Assembly (NCBI RefSeq): GCF_002078875.1
Contig: NC_034420.1
Span: 4,463,814-4,527,813, forward strand
Length of the DNA stretch: 64,000 nt
Source of the DNA: Numida meleagris
Taxonomy: Eukaryota > Chordata > Aves > Galliformes > Numididae
Direction: 5' to 3'
The translations under genes and the position numbers were made by a program. A model generated the notes under the pieces. That model was not told the DNA's origin. It searched no databases and saw nothing but the letters and a program-made list of their open reading frames with translations. Below, piece after piece: positions 53,632 through 64,000 of this stretch (position 1 is the first letter of the stretch; each line of letters opens with the position of its first letter).

Positions 53632-56600
53632 CGTAAAGATTTTTAGTTTGTTTAATGCACTCTTTTGCACTGTTGTGATCATATTGCAAATCATAACAAG
53701 ATACAAAATGTAGTAGGTTTGGAATCAGCTAAGAGCTATGGGTTGAATTTTCTTAAATCTATATAAGCTATAGATAGCAACTGAGTTCTGCACCTGTCAG
53801 AAACTGCATGCACAATGACAGTTAAGTACTGTGTTAACTAAACAGATTTTACAAAATACAGCTAAAAGAGGAGCTACGTCCACTCCTTTAAGTTACCCAG
53901 GAGTTACTGCAGAATGAGTAAAATACAGAAAACTGTGCCTCTTCCTTTAGAAGTAATATGAAACTATCATACTGACTGAACAAGTTATATACACGCACTT
54001 GAACAAAATTTCCAAATAACTAATTTAATTTCCTTTATCTGTACTACCTTTTCTTATGTAAGCAATAGCTTTATTTTTCAGTAACTTACTAACACATAGA
54101 CATCCATTTATCCAGTACTCCAATGATACGAGACTCGCTATGTATTTTTTAAATTTGCAATGGGCTTAAATTAGAATACATAGATCCAGATTTGTGCCTT
54201 TAGTTATATGTACACACATGTGCATCCAAGACAACATTGCTACTACTGAGAAATGCGGCACTAGACTCAACTGGGCCCAGAATTATTTCCCCTGTTCAGC
54301 TATTCGGAGCTGTTCATAGTGTATACGTAAGCAGAATACCACTATAAAAGTAGGCTTGATTTTCTCTTTATGACTTTGAGAACTGAGAAATACTGAGATA
54401 AAAGTTTATTCCTTAGGGCTATATTGTGTCATAAGCCTTTAAACTGAATTTGCCAGTGTTTTCAACAGGGAATTCTCTTTGGAAACTGATGACATGTTAC
54501 GATCTTTTAAGCTGAATTACGTACAATTTCAATGAAGTGACAAGTCTGAAAGTAAACCAAAGTAGGGAAGGTAAAAACATACTTCTGGTAGCACTCTCTC
54601 ACTGCTAACAGGCTGACTTATTTTTCAGAATGACACAGAACTGTAGAATAAACATATGTAGAAATGCCGATGAACTTGTACCTATGACAAGCTGAGATGC
54701 ACAAGACTCAATATAAATTACTAATTGTCTCTAAAGCCCTATGAACTTCTAAGCAAAAAAAAAAAAGTACACATGACAATTCAATAAATATGTGATACTA
54801 CTGTTTCCAAAATCATACTTATGAAACCCAAGAAGATTTCATTTCCTCAACATATAAAGTATGCAGACAATTTTCTAAAGATTAAGAAATCACCTTAGTA
54901 TGTACATAGTTGTGTGCATGCCCAAACTCAGTACCAACAACAAATTAAACAAAATGTTAATGAATGGGAAAAAACCTCATCAACTTAAAGCTTATCAGAT
55001 TAGAGAAAGTTTGGCATGAGCCACTGGGAGAAAACAAAACAAAACTGCAAATAAAACACTAGACCCAAGCTATAATAAATTATGTACAACATACATGACA
55101 TGGAAAATGACTGTAAGAGATCAGCCACACTTTTTTTTTAATCGGCATTTTTTTCCCATTTACAAGCGAAGCTGAAATTTTCTTACACAGTAAATAAAAG
55201 AAATTAAGCTATGCTCCAATGCATTTTAAACTCCAGTTACTTCACTGGAAGGTTCACTGTAAAAACTCAAATCTTATATCTTATCTCTACAAGGTCTGCA
55301 ACTAATTTTTTTTTCCTTGTTTAACTAAGGTACAAATGCATACACAAGATAGCTGAACGCAGAGATCACCCTTTGGTTATGACTACCCCAAGTTTCGCAT
55401 GTTCACGCTACTTTACTTGAAAAGTTAGCATCGTTAACAAAAACAAAACAAACACAAACACAATATAACACACATTATCTTTTTGAATTTCCAATCGGGG
55501 TTGATGATCATCTGCAAAAATAAATATTCCCACAGACAGATGTCAGTGGTTGCCTGAAATTGCATCAGTTAGCACCCGTATATTACAGTTCTTCATTCCT
55601 TTGGGAGTATTTTATCATTTTATCTGATTAATTAACAACAAAGCCCTTTTAGCGTAGGACTTCACAGCTTTCTGTCCTCACACTTGCCATTAGTTATTCC
55701 ACTTCAATTTATTAATACAAGTCCCATCAGAGAATTTCTCTCATAATTTAAGCACACAGCAAAAAGATGTAAACTACATTGTTCTTAGTTAAAAAAGAAA
55801 ATATACTAATTCACTATTTCCTTTTTTAAAAATTGCACTATGCGTGGTAAGCTCTTACTACTGAAAAGAAAGCAACTTCAATGCACTGGAATTCTACTAA
55901 TTTTGCAATTGCATACTTTCATTACTCAATTTATAATTAAATATATGATATTTGTAAACTTTGAAAGAAATAACACTTAGGAAAACTGAGAAAATATGCA
56001 TATGAAACAATGGCAATACTAGTGATAAAATTTTAAAAGCAGTAACAACTCCAAACCTTAAAAAAAAAAAAAAAGGAGAGGGGACAGACAGTTGTGATGC
56101 GTCTCACAGAATTTCAGTACATGCTCTTCTTCAGAATGAACGGAACTGAAGAAGATGGTGCAAAAATTTACTGGTCTCATATTATTAAACTATCAACAGC
56201 CTGCATAACCAATTACCTTGAGATTTTTCTTTGGCTTTTGTAATCTCACTGCATTTCTTTTCCTCTATCAAATAACCTTTACTTTGCTCTCCAGCAACAT
56301 CTACTGGAACATCAGTAAAATGCTGCTATTTATATTAATCACTCATTTAAAATCTAGTTGGGAAGAGTAAGCAAAGGCCAAAATGAGAGATACATAATCT
56401 GCAATTCAGATCCTGTATTCTGGGCTTAAACAGAACAAGTTAGTGCCTTCAACCTCCTAGCTGTCTGCCATTTCATATGGAAACATTCTTTTTTTATGAC
56501 AAATTCATGTTGAAAGTCATCTACCATTTACACGTAGATTCACTTCACTACGGTCACAAGAAAACACTTAAAATAGCACAGTTATCCAGGGCTTCCATTT

Positions 56601-58450
56601 TTTGTTGGACAAGTTACTGAATTTCATTTTGGTCCAACACGCAGCTCAACCAACCTGAAGCACAAAAGGAGCTGGGAAGGACAGATAGAACAAATTTGTA
56701 ACGAGGAAAAAGAAGTGTAATGGCAATGTCAGATAACTCAGCAAAACTAGAGTTACAGAATTAAAATGTCCACTATAAATCTGTGAAACACTTACAGGCT
56801 CTTTTGTCTGACTGAAAGTGCTCAAAAAAATCTGTGCCTTTTTATGAGGATGAATATACATGAGTAATTGACACTGAAGGTAAAAGTAGCAGCACAAAGT
56901 CCCTGTACACTGACGGGAGACTGGGCTTCCCCAGGGGCTTGATCCCATTCAGCTATGTGGTGGCTTGTCACTGCCTATCTTGTAAAATCAGCTACTGCAA
57001 ACGTACACAGAAAGCAGTGCCACTGATTTTTACAAGGTACGTGGCATTGTGCATTCACGTATCTCAATGTAGGATTCAGTCATTAGGCTAAACATGCACA
57101 AAGACAAAAGTTCTCAACTAAATGTATTAATTTCCATCTGCAGTGTGCTCATTTGTACGTCTGTAACACTAAAATCTACCTATTAAACAATGTTTACTCT
57201 AGGACAGTTTATAATACCAAGTTAGCTCTGCGTGGCTCTGCTTTTACAGACAGTTAATTAGTACTGCACTTTTACAAGTTACTCTGATCACCGCAATGTT
57301 GTTTGCCTTGCTTTAAATTCCTAATAAAGGTCTAGCTATCCTTGAATCCCCACTCACTTTCCACTATGACAATGAAATTCAGAACACTCTGCTCAGTGTT
57401 CCTCTATTCAGCGTTAGTTTGCTCACACAACAACTGTAAAATATAAATACAGGGAGAAAAAAAACCAAAAACACCAAAAGCCAGTGAAGACACAAAACAG
57501 AAGTCCCAACAGCTAAGGATTTAGCTTGTGAGTAAAAAGCACTTATCATCATGTACCATTTTTAAAATTGCAATGTTTTGTTGCTTTTGGTATCCCTACC
57601 ATAGCCTGAATGTATTTTTATAGAGAATAAAAGGATATGTTTCCCAAAACCACAAACACTCTTAAGCTATATAATTTCATATTACCACAAGACCCAAGTT
57701 CAGAGGCTTTGCCTGATAAATTAGCTCCTCTCAATAACTGTTAAACAGAAAGCCCTTCATTGTAATCCAAGTGCACTTGTGGACAGCACTTTCAGAGTTA
57801 ACTCCGTCTGACAACTGACAGAAATCCATTATTCTAATTTGGTGATTGCTTTACTAAACACAGATGCAGTTTATGACTTTTAGTCACGTATTTCATTCAG
57901 GATGGTACTTAATCTCAATTTAAAAAAACATAAACACAAAATAGATTTTACAGGGTGTCTAAAAGGTTATAGCTATTCATCTGAAGAAATGCCAGGCAAA
58001 CAAACAGTATTCATCAGGACCTAAACTCAATGCTAGGTTTTACCTTAGCAAATAAATAGTAAATAAGTGCAATTAATTTTTAGTTCAGCTGTTGCAATCA
58101 AATTGCAGAATGCCAAGCTCCTAGAAGGCTGTAAGACTCCGAAGCTTTTCTCATACCGACTCAAGTGCTGAATTTAACCTTAAGCAAAGTCCAGCTTTCA
58201 CAAAAGCTGGCTCTGTTTTATTTTGCTACACAGAGAAACACGGAAAAAATCATTCAGTGTGAATACAGCTTCCTTACAAAGCCATTTCTAATTCAATTTG
58301 CAGCACATACTTTAAATCTTAAACAAAAGGAATCTGATACAACACCGATGCTGCCTCTTGCTGCAGATGCTTTCCCCAGTTACAAAATGCTGAAAATCTA
58401 CCGCTCCGACCAAGCCACTCCATAAAACACTGGATTCAGGCACTTCTTAC
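53632..58450. other. No gene recognised; unique sequence downstream of the candidate first exon
   Basis: AT-rich and non-repetitive apart from a poly-A tract at 56060-56074. A minus-strand ORF at 56646-56948 has no recognisable domain. On the minus strand this would be the first 4.8 kb of the intron after the teneurin-like exon, a typical place for intronic enhancers, but no specific element stands out. Confidence 0.5.
56060..56074. repeat. Poly-A tract
   Basis: Fifteen A residues followed by GGAGAGGGG. No flanking transposon recognised. Confidence 0.6.
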
Positions 58451-58496
58451 CTGCCTCAGTTGAAGGCTTCCTTCCCTTGTTAGCAGTATGAAGCAT
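58451..58496 (-). CDS. TENM2: Alternative first coding exon of a teneurin (probably teneurin-2), partial CDS
   Basis: Seen: on the minus strand an ATG at 58496 opens MLHTANKGRKPSTEA plus one base of a glycine-type codon (G). It then meets the donor GCAG|GTAAGA at 58451/58450. An in-frame TAG lies two codons upstream, so this ATG is the first possible start in its frame, and a purine is at -3. The exon leaves in phase 1. Known: teneurins are large type II transmembrane synaptic adhesion proteins (EGF, NHL and YD repeats) that bind latrophilins. Their intracellular N-terminus varies through alternative first exons. From memory, teneurin-2 continues with Gly-Arg-Pro-Ile-Pro-Pro, which fits a G-starting split codon. 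Inferred: this is the start of a short-N-terminus isoform whose remaining exons lie beyond position 1, so the intron exceeds 58 kb. It could be another teneurin paralogue, or my recall could be wrong. Exon structure is surer than the gene name. Confidence 0.55.
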
Positions 58497-58649
58497 CCTC
58501 TAGCCTTCCCAATCCTCGCCACCAGCCTCAAATTGCACAGCTAAGTCCCCTTTTTTGCAAGAAAACGCGTACAGAAAGTGATTAGTTTTTGTTGTCCCTT
58601 TTAAGTCCCTCCTGCGGGAAAGAGCAGGGGAGCGATGTGACGCCACCTT

Positions 58650-58712
58650 TTAATCTTTTGCAAGAGTGAAAAGGCAGAAAAGGAGCGCTCGATCAAACTG
58701 AGCTTCACACAT
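58650..58712 (-). other. Potential upstream ORF (20 codons) in the candidate 5' leader
   Basis: Seen: a minus-strand ATG at 58712 opens 20 codons (MCEAQFDRALLFCLFTLAKD) and stops at TAA 58652-58650, about 154 bases before the main ATG. Inferred: if transcription starts upstream of 58712, this frame could lower translation from the main start. If the TATA-like boxes set the start site, the uORF is not transcribed and has no role. Confidence 0.2.
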
Positions 58713-58786
58713 GACTAAAACTCGCCTGAGAGGCTGCAAGCTCTGGCTAAAGCACCACTAGGCGTAAGTGTAAGAACAGAGAAGAG

Positions 58787-58935
58787 GGGAGAGTCAATGA
58801 AATGTGACAACGTATGTGCATCAAAGACAGGAAAAGAGGGAGAGAACAATAAGAGAGAGATCGAGGCAGCAACAAGAGAAAGAGAAAGAAAGAGAATGTG
58901 AGGGAGAATAAGCATGAAGAAAAAATAGGAGAGTT
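58787..58935. repeat. Purine-rich (GA-rich) tract, plus strand
   Basis: Seen: the plus strand is dominated by A and G, with repeated GAGAGA, AAAGAGA and GGGAGAG motifs over about 150 bases. It is imperfect and broken by a CpG (ATCGAGG). It adjoins the CpG cluster and lies upstream of the minus-strand exon. Homopurine-homopyrimidine tracts of this kind are common near vertebrate promoters. Read on the plus strand it also looks like a low-complexity satellite. Confidence 0.6.
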
Positions 58936-58950
58936 TTGAAGCAAAGAATT

Positions 58951-61900
58951 CACAGAATAAAGCCAAAGTGTCTGGCAGCTTCTGTTTTTATCTCAGTGAG
59001 CATGACATACTGCCTCTCTCATTTAGTAACACATTCTTGTCTCTTCCAGGTTTGAAAACTGAGATAATCACAATGTGTGCCTGCGTTTGCCTCACTGGCA
59101 CAATTGTGAGCCATATACCTGAGATTCTGCTCAACCATCTTCTATACACGCATATAATGTGCAATTAAGTTCTTCTATCCATTAGGACAGACAACTCCCC
59201 TCTGCAACCCCGCCCCCAAAGAACCAGAAGCCGCTAATTTCTACATCAATTCACAATCCAGTTTAACTGGCAGATGGAATTCTACTTATAACTACTAACA
59301 AACTGCCACTAATAAACAAATGACTGAACAAATGTTTAATGTTGATAAGTGAGTTTTCATAGCAACAAAACATATTAGCATTGATAGATCTGTTTCAGAA
59401 AAGAGGTATTATAGACATTTTCTTCTGTTTATCTTGCTATTTCTACATGAAGTTGCAGTAAGTATTGGGAGAAGAAAAAATGTGACCCAGAACTAACATC
59501 TTAAAGGAATCAGTCAAGATGCAATCGGGTTTAGAATTTTAATAAAGCAATTACAAACTAAGAACTAAATGTAGAATTTAAAATTTAATTATGAGCTCCT
59601 AGAAAAGATCCACACACTAAGTCCTCATACAAGTAGAGTTCATTTTCATGCAAGATTGGAGATTTTTGTTATTATTTTTAATATATTTCATTTGTAACAT
59701 CAGAAGAGCTTCTGCATTTAGTTTTGTTTGCATCTCTTTAAGGTACAGACGAACAGGCTGCCAACTGATCATCTGGCCAAAAGGAATAATCCTTGTCTAC
59801 TGAACCAATGCAAGTTCAGTCAGACTTGGTTATTACATGGAGATGTAAGGTTACGGGGGCAGCAGCAAACTAAACAAACCCAAAAAACAAAATATATTTT
59901 CCCTCTGCTGCAGCATCCTCTTTGAGTCTCCCTGTGGATCGTAGCATTTCAACTCCATGAACAAAAAGGAAGGACTATGTCAGTGGCATAAGATTCTGGA
60001 AATCTGGATTCAGAACTCAACCACATAGCACACTTCTCTTAGCTTAGACAAGAGCTAGGTATTAAAGTACTTAGTTGGATTAAAAAAAAACAAAAAAACC
60101 AAAACAGCTCTACACAACTCACTATCATCTATTGTAAGGATTTCCAGGTTCCAGAGAGGAGGTTACGAAGGCGAATTCACAAATGATCATCAAGGAATCA
60201 ACAACCAATTTCAGCGCTGAGTACTTCAAACATTGTTACTGCGCTGTAAGTTTTCAAAGCATTGATGTTTCCCTAAGAATGTTAATAACCTCACCACAAA
60301 GCCTTGTACTGAGCTTTGGGCAGGCAGAGTTCAGCTTTCAAGTTTGTAAAGTTGAAGCTTCAGAACTGTCCCAAAGCCCACACTTCTGAATTTGTGTCAG
60401 TATTTCCCTGGCAGTTGGCAATACACTTACATAAATACAGATCCATCAAAATCAGATTCTCACTAATCTTCTTGAGCCATCACTGTCACGTATGCTTGGG
60501 TGATTTCACAGAATCATAGAATGGCCTGGGTTGGATTCTCTGCTTGGATTGATTTCTTTATCACAAAGAAAATAATGAAAACATTCATTTTTATAAATAC
60601 AAAAGTCTGGGCTTTTACACACCTCTCCCCACGTGTAACAATACAGCTTCAGCGTGACCAAGAAAAAAAAACATTTTGTGGGATAATTTATATCAAGTAT
60701 TTCTTCCTGTTCTGCTGCTGTAAGGGATCTAGCCTAAGGTCCCAAGTTCCTACAAGAACCTTAGTGTTTCTGTATGTGTGCACAGCCACATGTCTGAGGT
60801 CACTCATCTTTAAATAAGTAATAACAGTGGAAAGTAAAGCTTCTCTGCCTATTTTCACCCTCTACTCCCTTTTTTTCATTTTATATTTTCTTAACCTTAT
60901 TGGTAAATAGCACTCATCACGGAAGTTTTGATAAGCACTTCCCACATATCTCTTAAGGTTGTGACAAAATTTTTCTAAAATTCAAAAGCACACACGAATG
61001 TTTCCAGAAGTACTTCTTCATTCTCACAGCCTTATCTCCAGACTCACAATGCAATCAACCCTTAATGTTTACACCCAAGGCCAGCAAAAAGCTTAAAAAC
61101 CCACAAAGCTGCATGCATGCTTTCTTCCTTTTCAAAAAGGACACAACATTGCAAGGCTAAAACTAAGCATAAGCTTACGTACTATACCATATAAATTGTT
61201 TTCTACAAGAACTGACCTTGTGTTTGAACTAAAAATGCTTGGACACTGAACTGCTTAAATCCTGACAGCTCCAGTGAGGAAAACAAGTTACTCTCCTGCA
61301 AACTGGCAACATTTCCATAAGGCAGGCTACATCTTTGACTTACATGAATGCAAAAATTGTATCTTAACAATTAACAATCTTAACAAATCTTAGCAATTAA
61401 AAGTGCTCCTCCTTGAGCTTCCTCAAGTAGTACTCCAATAGCAAACAGGAACCACGTCACTGAACATTACTGAATAACTACACAGTGAAACACACAGCTA
61501 ATGTCATTATGTACGGAGATACAACTGATTTCCAGTCCTTTTTTATACATCCACCACTACAGAGAAAACAACTAATCATTTTCCAACAACTAATTTGAGT
61601 TTTCTTTCAATGGTATCTGACAAAGTCCACTTAAGTTTAATCACAAAACACCTCTTGATCCTCCTCCATTCTGCTGTAATCCTGCATCATTCCTCACTTT
61701 GGTTTAGGTCAAGGATTTCAGCAGCCTGCGTGCAAACTCGTACTCTATGTCTGCTCCATAAAACTTGCATGGTAATAAAACAGTGAATAAACAACATACC
61801 TGATGTTCACTGGCTGCACTGGTTAAACGATGCACTCCTCCTGCTGTATTACCTCCAACACTGAGCATCATGACAACAAATTACATGGAAATACTGTGGC

Positions 61901-64000
61901 AAAGGACTACAAAAGTAATTCAGTTAGCTGACACCTATTAGAGGGACTGTTGGCCCAAAATGTTCATCCCCTACATATCCTTGGGAGCTAAACGAAAGCC
62001 TCTGGCTATGCAAAATAGTTAATGACTACTTCCCCTTTCCAATAACCTTCTGTACTTATATCTAGCAAAGATTTTTTTCTTTGCCAGTTATCTATCTGGA
62101 CGGCATAAACATAGAACAATTTTTTTTTTCTGTTTTCATTTCTTCTGCTTCTGATCTGAAAAAAAAAAAGACTGTCTGAAAGCATCTATTCTTTTTTTTT
62201 CCAGTTATGTCTGTTGGTTTAATAAAACATATTGTCTTTTTCCCAGTCCTTGTTTCAATAATAGCTTTGGATCATCCTCTTAAGCCACCATCGTTACAGA
62301 AGCAGAAGGCACCTCCTCCCTCCCCAGCGACCATTTCCTAGGCTGTGACTGTTCACTTAAAGGAAATACAACAGCGTAGCACAAGGGCTAAAACAGAGGC
62401 ACAGCATGTAATGCCTTAAGTCTTATATTGCATTTTGTCCACTTCCCTGTATCTCATTTATGACAAGAGATGAAATTAGCATGGTAAAAAGAGTGCCTTG
62501 ATCAGACAGTTTTATTGGTGAGGGGTAGAAGTTAAAGAGCTTGCATAAGCATGAGCTACATGTGAACTCCTGGCATGTGAAGGCAAACGTGATGCTATAT
62601 CTGATATGAACTATAAAACCACCCAATTACTGCTTTTTGAGCCCATCTAAGAACATGTGATAGTACTGTTATAAATTACAATTCTCTGTGACCTCCACTA
62701 GGTCCAAACACTACAACCTGACTCGCTAGATGCATGGCTGGATGAACTTATCTATGACTGCTGGTAATATTCTACAGAAGAAACAGCCAAGTGTCATGCA
62801 AAGAAGCAAAGACAAAAGAGCAGTAGAAGTTTCATCGGCAGAAGCAGCTTATAATTTGACCCTGATTCATATGCTTGTCTTATCTGCTACAGAAAATAAT
62901 ATTTGATTCTTATTATTGTCAACTCAGTAAGTAACAACTAAATAAATAATAACAAATTAGGTATTAGTTTTCTCTGCATCATGGAAGAAATGTTAATATA
63001 TTATGAGATCTGCCATATCATGAAAGGAAATCAATACGTTTGTAATTTTGACTTGACTGAAGAACTAAGAGGAAATAATCAGTATGTTTCTGGTTATTTG
63101 GGAAATTTAATTCAAAAGGACTTGTAATATTTTACTATTGTATAAAAAAATACAGAAATATAGATTAAAAAGGCATTTCAAAATTCAGACTTCTGTGGCA
63201 TGACCTCACACTGCTGTCTGCCTGGTACATTTCTGTTCAGAAATTGCCGGTTCACAGGAACCTTCTGTGTCTCAATCACCTTGACAGACAGAGGGTAACA
63301 GCTTACCCACAGGCACAAGGACTGCCTATAACATGGGGTGAGAGCTCCGGCACAGCGCACAGAGACATTCTGCTCACTAGGACCGAGGCCAGCTTCCAGG
63401 AGAAAACTAGATAGCTCATAAAAGATTTTCTTCACTACTTGGTAATTTAAGTTCTCCAGGTGAAGTGAAGATCTACACTGAGTCAATAGAGTACACAGCT
63501 TCACAGACCATACAATTTATTTTAAAGTACTGAGCAGCACACTTAACTGAACAAAACCTAGTTTTACTGCCCAGTCCTTTCAATTAATATGCAACATTCA
63601 TGCCTTAAGCATACCCTTGAGTATTCCGTACTTCTCTGAGCCACAGCTTTGAAGATGTGTTGGTTTCCTATGCACTAATTTGACTTATATGCAGGCTGAC
63701 TTCTACTCTGAGATTATTTCTGATATGAAGTCAATTCCAGATGCTCTGCGAATTGCTTTACTACCCCTATGATACGGACACCAAAAAAACAGAAGGATGT
63801 CATCAAATTAAAAGGCCACTGCTGTCATTCCCTAATAACTGGCACTGGTCAAAAATGCTTTTTTTTGTACACTAATCATGGCACAAGTGTCTTTCCTTGA
63901 TAACGTGAAAGCTTAGAACCAAATCCAGAAACGACCTTACATTATTTCTTGTTATGCCTAGGTCCAAAGGCCTGCTGACTTGCCTGGAGCTGAGTTTGAT
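58951..64000. other. No gene recognised; sequence upstream of the candidate promoter
   Basis: Unique AT-rich DNA with short chance ORFs, including a 108-codon minus-strand frame at 63178-63504 without recognisable domains. Homopolymer runs occur near 62121-62130 and 62190-62200. If the teneurin call is right, this is intron for transcripts starting farther upstream. Confidence 0.5.
60507..60536 (-). mobile_element. CR1 LINE terminal scrap (minus orientation)
   Basis: CACAGAATCATAGAATGGCC then TGGGTTGGA is the characteristic CR1 3' end in reverse complement. Only about 30 bases remain before the match stops, making it an extremely 5'-truncated insertion. Confidence 0.75.

Larger units (their letters stand above)
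1..58450 (-). other. TENM2: Presumed first intron of the short teneurin transcript (continues beyond the window)
   Basis: Inferred from the donor at 58450/58451. No segment below it encodes the recognisable next teneurin residues (Gly-Arg-Pro-Ile-Pro-Pro-Thr), and no long conserved ORF of the proline-rich second exon type is present. The acceptor must therefore lie outside the window. Low repeat content, AT-richness and several non-repetitive blocks that look constrained fit the very long regulatory introns known for teneurin genes. If the exon call is wrong, this is simply intergenic or intronic sequence of unknown context. Confidence 0.45.
58497..58950 (-). promoter_or_regulatory. Candidate alternative promoter and 5' UTR of the minus-strand first exon
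   Basis: Seen: CpG dinucleotides cluster here (about eleven between 58560 and 58870) although they are sparse in flanking DNA. Two identical TATA-like boxes, TTAAAAGG on the minus strand, sit at 58597-58604 and 58646-58653. A CRE-like TGACGCCA lies at 58638-58645. Farther upstream on the minus strand is a pyrimidine tract of about 150 bases. Inferred: initiation 25-35 bases after one of the TATA-like boxes (near 58570 or 58620) would give a 5' UTR of roughly 75-125 bases. An upstream start site could instead place initiation within the pyrimidine tract. This is not a full CpG island, so I expect a tissue-restricted rather than housekeeping promoter. Confidence 0.4.

Noticed and set aside
58764..58769. 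Plus-strand donor GTAAGT ending a CpG-rich segment, suggesting a plus-strand first exon
   Set aside because: The minus-strand exon in the same block has a start codon, in-frame upstream stop and donor with a recognisable peptide, so it explains the CpG cluster better. A bidirectional promoter is not excluded.
58715..58966. Minus-strand ORFs of 83 and 68 codons rich in Leu, Phe and Ser
   Set aside because: Artefact of the pyrimidine-rich strand; low complexity and no domain.
1..64000. CRISPR array, tRNA, rRNA, prophage or bacterial operon
   Set aside because: No regularly spaced direct repeats, no cloverleaf or rRNA sequence noticed, and no tightly packed ORFs. Composition and repeats are vertebrate.

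Overview
The window looks like avian, most likely galliform (chicken-like) nuclear DNA. It is AT-rich and CpG-poor, has no prokaryotic-style gene packing, and carries CR1 LINE tails ending in the avian ATTCTATG terminal repeat. It also carries two short mariner copies of the type I know from chicken as Galluhop/Mariner1_GG. Recognisable repeats cover only about 3 percent of the 64 kb. None of the open reading frames found directly in the window (about 60-160 codons) is a convincing complete gene. The longest is a dead mariner transposase remnant.

The one coding exon I can support is on the minus strand at 58451-58496. It reads M-L-H-T-A-N-K-G-R-K-P-S-T-E-A, starts just after an in-frame stop, and ends in a near-perfect splice donor. 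Upstream of it on the minus strand (58497-58950) is a local cluster of CpGs, two TATA-like TTAAAAGG motifs, a CRE-like TGACGCC and a long pyrimidine tract (purine-rich on the plus strand). I read this as an alternative promoter and first coding exon of a teneurin, best guess TENM2, encoding a shortened intracellular N-terminus. The gene name rests on my memory of teneurin sequences and needs a database check. If it is right, 1-58450 is one very long first intron of that transcript, and 58951-64000 is upstream sequence that would be intronic for longer isoforms.

Layout. 1-8887 is unique AT-rich sequence with one poly-A tract that could be a retrocopy tail. 8888-9405 holds two CR1 tails. 9406-25180 is mostly unique, with an AT-rich tandem duplication near 13.2 kb and several homopolymer tracts. 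25180-26010 has an (AT)n microsatellite and an old LINE-like fragment. 26011-36189 is unique and ends in a probable conserved non-coding block. 36190-36766 and 43785-44322 are the two mariner copies, with a CR1 tail between them at 39.45-39.68 kb. 44323-58450 is unique and includes two probable regulatory conserved blocks (about 46.85 and 49.6-49.9 kb) and a G-quadruplex-prone tract at 53.6 kb. 58451-58950 is the promoter and first exon. 58951-64000 is unique apart from a 30-base CR1 end.

Several minus-strand segments inside the presumed intron have good splice sites and compatible reading phases. I could not match them to any protein and treat them as pseudo-exons or cryptic exons.
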